A stretch of DNA of 6,121 nt from Deltaproteobacteria bacterium (GTDB lineage Bacteria > Desulfobacterota_B > Binatia > UBA9968): contig JAPUHZ010000165.1 in NCBI GenBank assembly GCA_027297485.1, positions 1 through 6,121 on the forward strand, in the 5' to 3' direction. Below, piece after piece: positions 4,878-6,121 of this stretch. The notes beneath the pieces are model-generated. The model saw only the letters and a list, made by a program, of their open reading frames with translations, was not told where the DNA came from and did no database searches. A program made the position numbers and the translations under genes. Position 1 is the stretch's first letter; every line of letters begins with the position of its first letter.

Positions 4878-4927
4878 TGGTGGGCCCACCTGGATTCGAA
4901 CCAGGGACCTACCGCTTATGAGCCGGT
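4876..4927 (-). pseudogene. Truncated tRNA(CAU) 3' half, right copy
   Basis: The minus strand carries the 3' half of a tRNA: anticodon loop CTCATAA (4916-4922, anticodon CAU at 4918-4920), 3' anticodon stem GCGGT (4911-4915), variable loop, T arm CCTGG-TTCGAAT-CCAGG (4889-4905), acceptor strand TGGGCCC, discriminator A and encoded CCA (4878-4880). The 5' anticodon strand reads ACCGG, with one mismatch. Upstream of it no D arm or 5' acceptor GGGCCCA can be found, so the gene is broken at the anticodon stem. The sequence matches the type annotated as tRNA-Met(CAU) or tRNA-Ile2(CAU). Loss of the 5' half with an intact 3' end is what integration or imprecise excision at a tRNA gene leaves. Confidence 0.8.
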
Positions 4928-4950
4928 GGTGCAGAAAGTAGGGGACGTGG

Positions 4951-5148
4951 TTGACTAAGTTGAATTATTTCCTTGCCCTTCTCAGAGTTTTGGAAATGGC
5001 GATTAACAAACTTGGCTTAAGCTCCCGCGCCTACAGCCGCATCCTCAAGGTCGGCCGGACTACTGCTGACTTGGAAGCCCCCGGAAAAAGTGAGCCTGCT
5101 CATATCTCCGAGGCGATCCAATATCGCAGCCTGGATCGGAGATTTTAG
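4951..5148 (+). pseudogene. comM: C-terminal fragment of a ComM/YifB-type Mg-chelatase-like AAA+ ATPase
   Basis: The frame from about 4975 to TAG 5146-5148 ends [20 protein letters not shown] (residues 20-39 counted from TTG 4951) and then [14 protein letters not shown] (52-65). This is the highly conserved C-terminal helical tail of ComM/YifB, a hexameric helicase that aids branch migration during natural transformation. A full protein is about 500 aa; only some 55 residues remain. The AAA+ core and the N-terminal Lon-like domain are absent, and no gene continues upstream, where the tRNA fragment lies 24 bp away. The usual final W after RRF/RRY is missing. It is a decayed remnant; a TTG at 4951 opens the frame but has no ribosome site. 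Confidence 0.75.
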
Positions 5149-5304
5149 GAAACGCCTTTAGGGCTCGCCGACTTTGTCGAGAAGCTAAAGAGATTGCTGT
5201 GCCAAGACTTGCGTCCGATTAAGGGTGGCTGGCCGAATGGCAAGAAGTGCAATGAGGTATACTGTCCACGAAAATACTGGCAGCAAGTCCTGGAATCGCA
5301 ATGA
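5149..5304 (+). pseudogene. Probable C-terminal remnant of a REP-associated tyrosine transposase (IS200-like)
   Basis: Directly after the ComM-fragment stop, and in the same frame, 51 open codons begin ETPLGLADFVEKLKRLLCQD, then LRPIKGGWPNGKK, and end at TGA 5302-5304. The pattern (T)xxPLG..xFVEkLe.lLgrdLRP.k.GrPkk is the usual tail of REP-associated tyrosine transposases (RayT/TnpA-REP). The catalytic HUH and tyrosine parts are absent, so it cannot be active. Residues after GKK (CNEVYCPRKYWQQ...) are not recognised and may be chance extension. The recognition rests on remembered family tails rather than an alignment, hence the moderate confidence. Confidence 0.5.
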
Positions 5305-5656
5305 AAGGCCACAAAAGCCGCCACGTCCTCTAAGATCTACCGGTAAAGTCCCCACCTTTAGGAAAGCTGTTCGCCTATTACTAAGGTGTCAACTTAAACA
5401 AAAAAAGCAAGCAGCCCCTTGTGAATAGTCACAAAGAACGACTGGCTTTAAACTTTTCAATTCCCGTCCCTCTGCTCGGCCTCACTTCATGCGGAAGGCT
5501 TTATCAATTTTGGGAGAGGCCCTTACTATTTACGAAGGGACCAATATCACATGCGAAAGCGCTGTCAAGGAGGCCCTATTGGAAAGAGTGTCGGGCTTTA
5601 GTTGTTGACTTATTTAAGACCATTGTGGTCACGGGTGCGATTATCGAAAGGCATTG

Positions 5657-5680
5657 TAACCCTTATACAACAAAGGGTTA
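5657..5680. repeat. Perfect 8-bp inverted repeat upstream of the lipoprotein gene
   Basis: TAACCCTT (5657-5664) and AAGGGTTA (5673-5680) are exact reverse complements around an 8-nt loop. ATTG/CAAT outside could extend the stem across a three-base bulge. No T-run follows, so an operator or leader hairpin about 115 bp before the ATG is more likely than a terminator. Confidence 0.5.
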
Positions 5681-5786
5681 TGTCAATACGTATACCCCAC
5701 ACCCATGCCCCTAGTAATTGGCATGCAAGATTCAGCTAAAGAAAAGGGCAATATCGCCGATAAGAAGGAGATAAAGTAGCAGCGAA

Positions 5787-5791
5787 GGGAG
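5787..5791 (+). promoter_or_regulatory. Ribosome binding site choosing between two adjacent ATG codons
   Basis: GGGAG stands 3 bases before ATG 5795 and 6 bases before ATG 5798. The longer spacing is closer to the optimum, so 5798 is preferred. An in-frame TAG at 5777-5779 rules out any start further upstream. Confidence 0.5.
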
Positions 5792-5797
5792 AAAATG

Positions 5798-6121
5798 ATG
5801 GGTAATAGTATCGTTCGGCCAATGATTGGCTACATTTTCATAGCCTTTTTTTCATTAACAAGTTGTTCCGTTACGCCTGCTAGTAAACCTGAGGCTTCCT
5901 TACACGTCCAGCTCGAGAAAGCGCAAGAGTCAGAGTCATCCCTTCCTTCGAGTCTGGAGGCATATCGCAGTGGCAAGGACATTCCCACGGACAGATATAG
6001 TTCCATCAAGGACATCTATTTCGACTTTGATCGTTATAGTCTCCGGCTGGATGCCCGTGAGACCCTTAAAGCCAACGCCCAGTGGCTCCGGTCCAATCCG
6101 TCGGTTCGAGTCATGATCGAG
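5798..6121 (+). CDS. Pal/OmpA-family peptidoglycan-associated lipoprotein, 3' end outside the window
   Basis: The visible 108 residues begin with a lipoprotein signal peptide ending in the lipobox LTSC; the lipidated cysteine is residue 23 from ATG 5798. A low-complexity, Ser/Glu-rich linker follows (24-69). The OmpA-type peptidoglycan-binding domain then starts at DIYFDFDRYSLRLDA (72-86) and LKANAQWLRSNPSVRVMIE (90-108); the meso-diaminopimelate-binding part (normally GHxDxRG...) is beyond the edge. Such proteins link the outer membrane to peptidoglycan and, when true Pal, pair with TolB. No tolB precedes it, and the upstream 490 bp hold only debris, so it may be a Pal homologue outside a tol operon. 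The start is bounded by an in-frame TAG at 5777. Family confidence is high; identity as Pal itself is moderate. Confidence 0.9.
   Translation, partial: MGNSIVRPMIGYIFIAFFSLTSCSVTPASKPEASLHVQLEKAQESESSLPSSLEAYRSGKDIPTDRYSSIKDIYFDFDRYSLRLDARETLKANAQWLRSNPSVRVMIE

Larger units (their letters stand above)
5305..5794. other. Intergenic or decayed region, no convincing gene
   Basis: Several frames are open but none has a ribosome site. The most protein-like is ATG 5489 to TGA 5606-5608: 39 residues, MRKALSILGEALTIYEGTNI then TCESAVKEALLERVSGFSC, helical in look. A competing 97-codon frame (GTG 5421 to TAG 5712-5714) has an implausible cysteine- and proline-rich translation. A lysine-rich 18-codon frame (5723-5779) ends just before the lipoprotein gene. 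A perfect hairpin lies at 5657-5680. I could not find a good sigma70 or sigma54 promoter for the downstream gene. Confidence 0.45.

Noticed and set aside
5225..5428. A 67-codon plus-strand frame
   Set aside because: It overlaps the transposase-like remnant in another frame and has a low-complexity, basic translation without a ribosome site.
5723..5779. An 18-codon frame, MQDSAKEKGNIADKKEIK, before the lipoprotein gene
   Set aside because: No ribosome site and only lysine-rich composition in its favour; it could be a leader peptide, but the evidence is too thin to call it.
5830..6015. A 61-codon minus-strand frame
   Set aside because: It is antisense to the Pal-like lipoprotein, whose lipobox and OmpA domain are clear.
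1..6121. CRISPR array, rRNA genes, intact transposase or integrase
   Set aside because: I looked for regularly spaced repeats, rRNA signatures and full-length recombinase frames on both strands and saw none.

Overview
The window looks like chromosomal DNA of a Gram-negative, probably uncultured environmental bacterium. The start of a Pal/OmpA-type outer-membrane lipoprotein lies at the right edge, and two predicted periplasmic proteins are each tethered by a membrane helix. No gene fixes the phylum. EutA, a bicupin oxygenase-like protein and an orphan CbtB together would fit lineages such as NC10/Methylomirabilota, Rokubacteria or deltaproteobacteria, but that is a guess. By eye the left 2.5 kb is more GC-rich than the rest, and AT-rich tracts accumulate from about 4.0 to 5.8 kb.

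Layout. (1) 1-2461, minus strand: a large 5' part of eutA (reactivase of B12-dependent ethanolamine ammonia-lyase) runs off the left edge. It is separated by a structured 115-bp intergenic element from a 397-aa bicupin protein. The bicupin has its own upstream region with a good sigma70-like promoter and two perfect palindromes. (2) 2724-3911, minus strand: a compact three-gene operon encodes a CbtB-family small membrane protein and two proteins with signal peptide, beta-rich domain and C-terminal helix. The first two genes overlap by 10 bp and the next gap is 7 bp. (3) 3986-4927: an interval bounded by two same-orientation fragments of the 3' end of one tRNA(CAU) gene. Inside are a vestigial two-ORF junction with a strong ribosome site, a perfect hairpin, and an intact-looking 71-aa two-helix membrane protein behind a well-matched sigma54 (-24/-12) promoter. 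(4) 4951-5304: a gene graveyard holding the C-terminal tail of a ComM/YifB-type Mg-chelatase-like ATPase, followed in the same frame by a probable C-terminal tail of a REP-associated tyrosine transposase. (5) 5305-5794: no convincing gene. (6) 5798-6121, plus strand: the N-terminal part of a Pal-like lipoprotein.

How the pieces may work together. EutA implies an ethanolamine ammonia-lyase further left. The bicupin is an Fe-dioxygenase-like enzyme of unknown substrate. CbtB is a proposed cobalt-uptake component, so a loose cobalamin theme links regions 1 and 2, but nothing shows co-regulation and no cobalamin riboswitch is visible. The middle of the window looks like a scar of repeated insertion and deletion beside a tRNA gene. 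I found no CRISPR array, rRNA, intact transposase or integrase. The most system-like candidates are the CbtB three-gene operon and the sigma54-driven small membrane protein between the tRNA scars.
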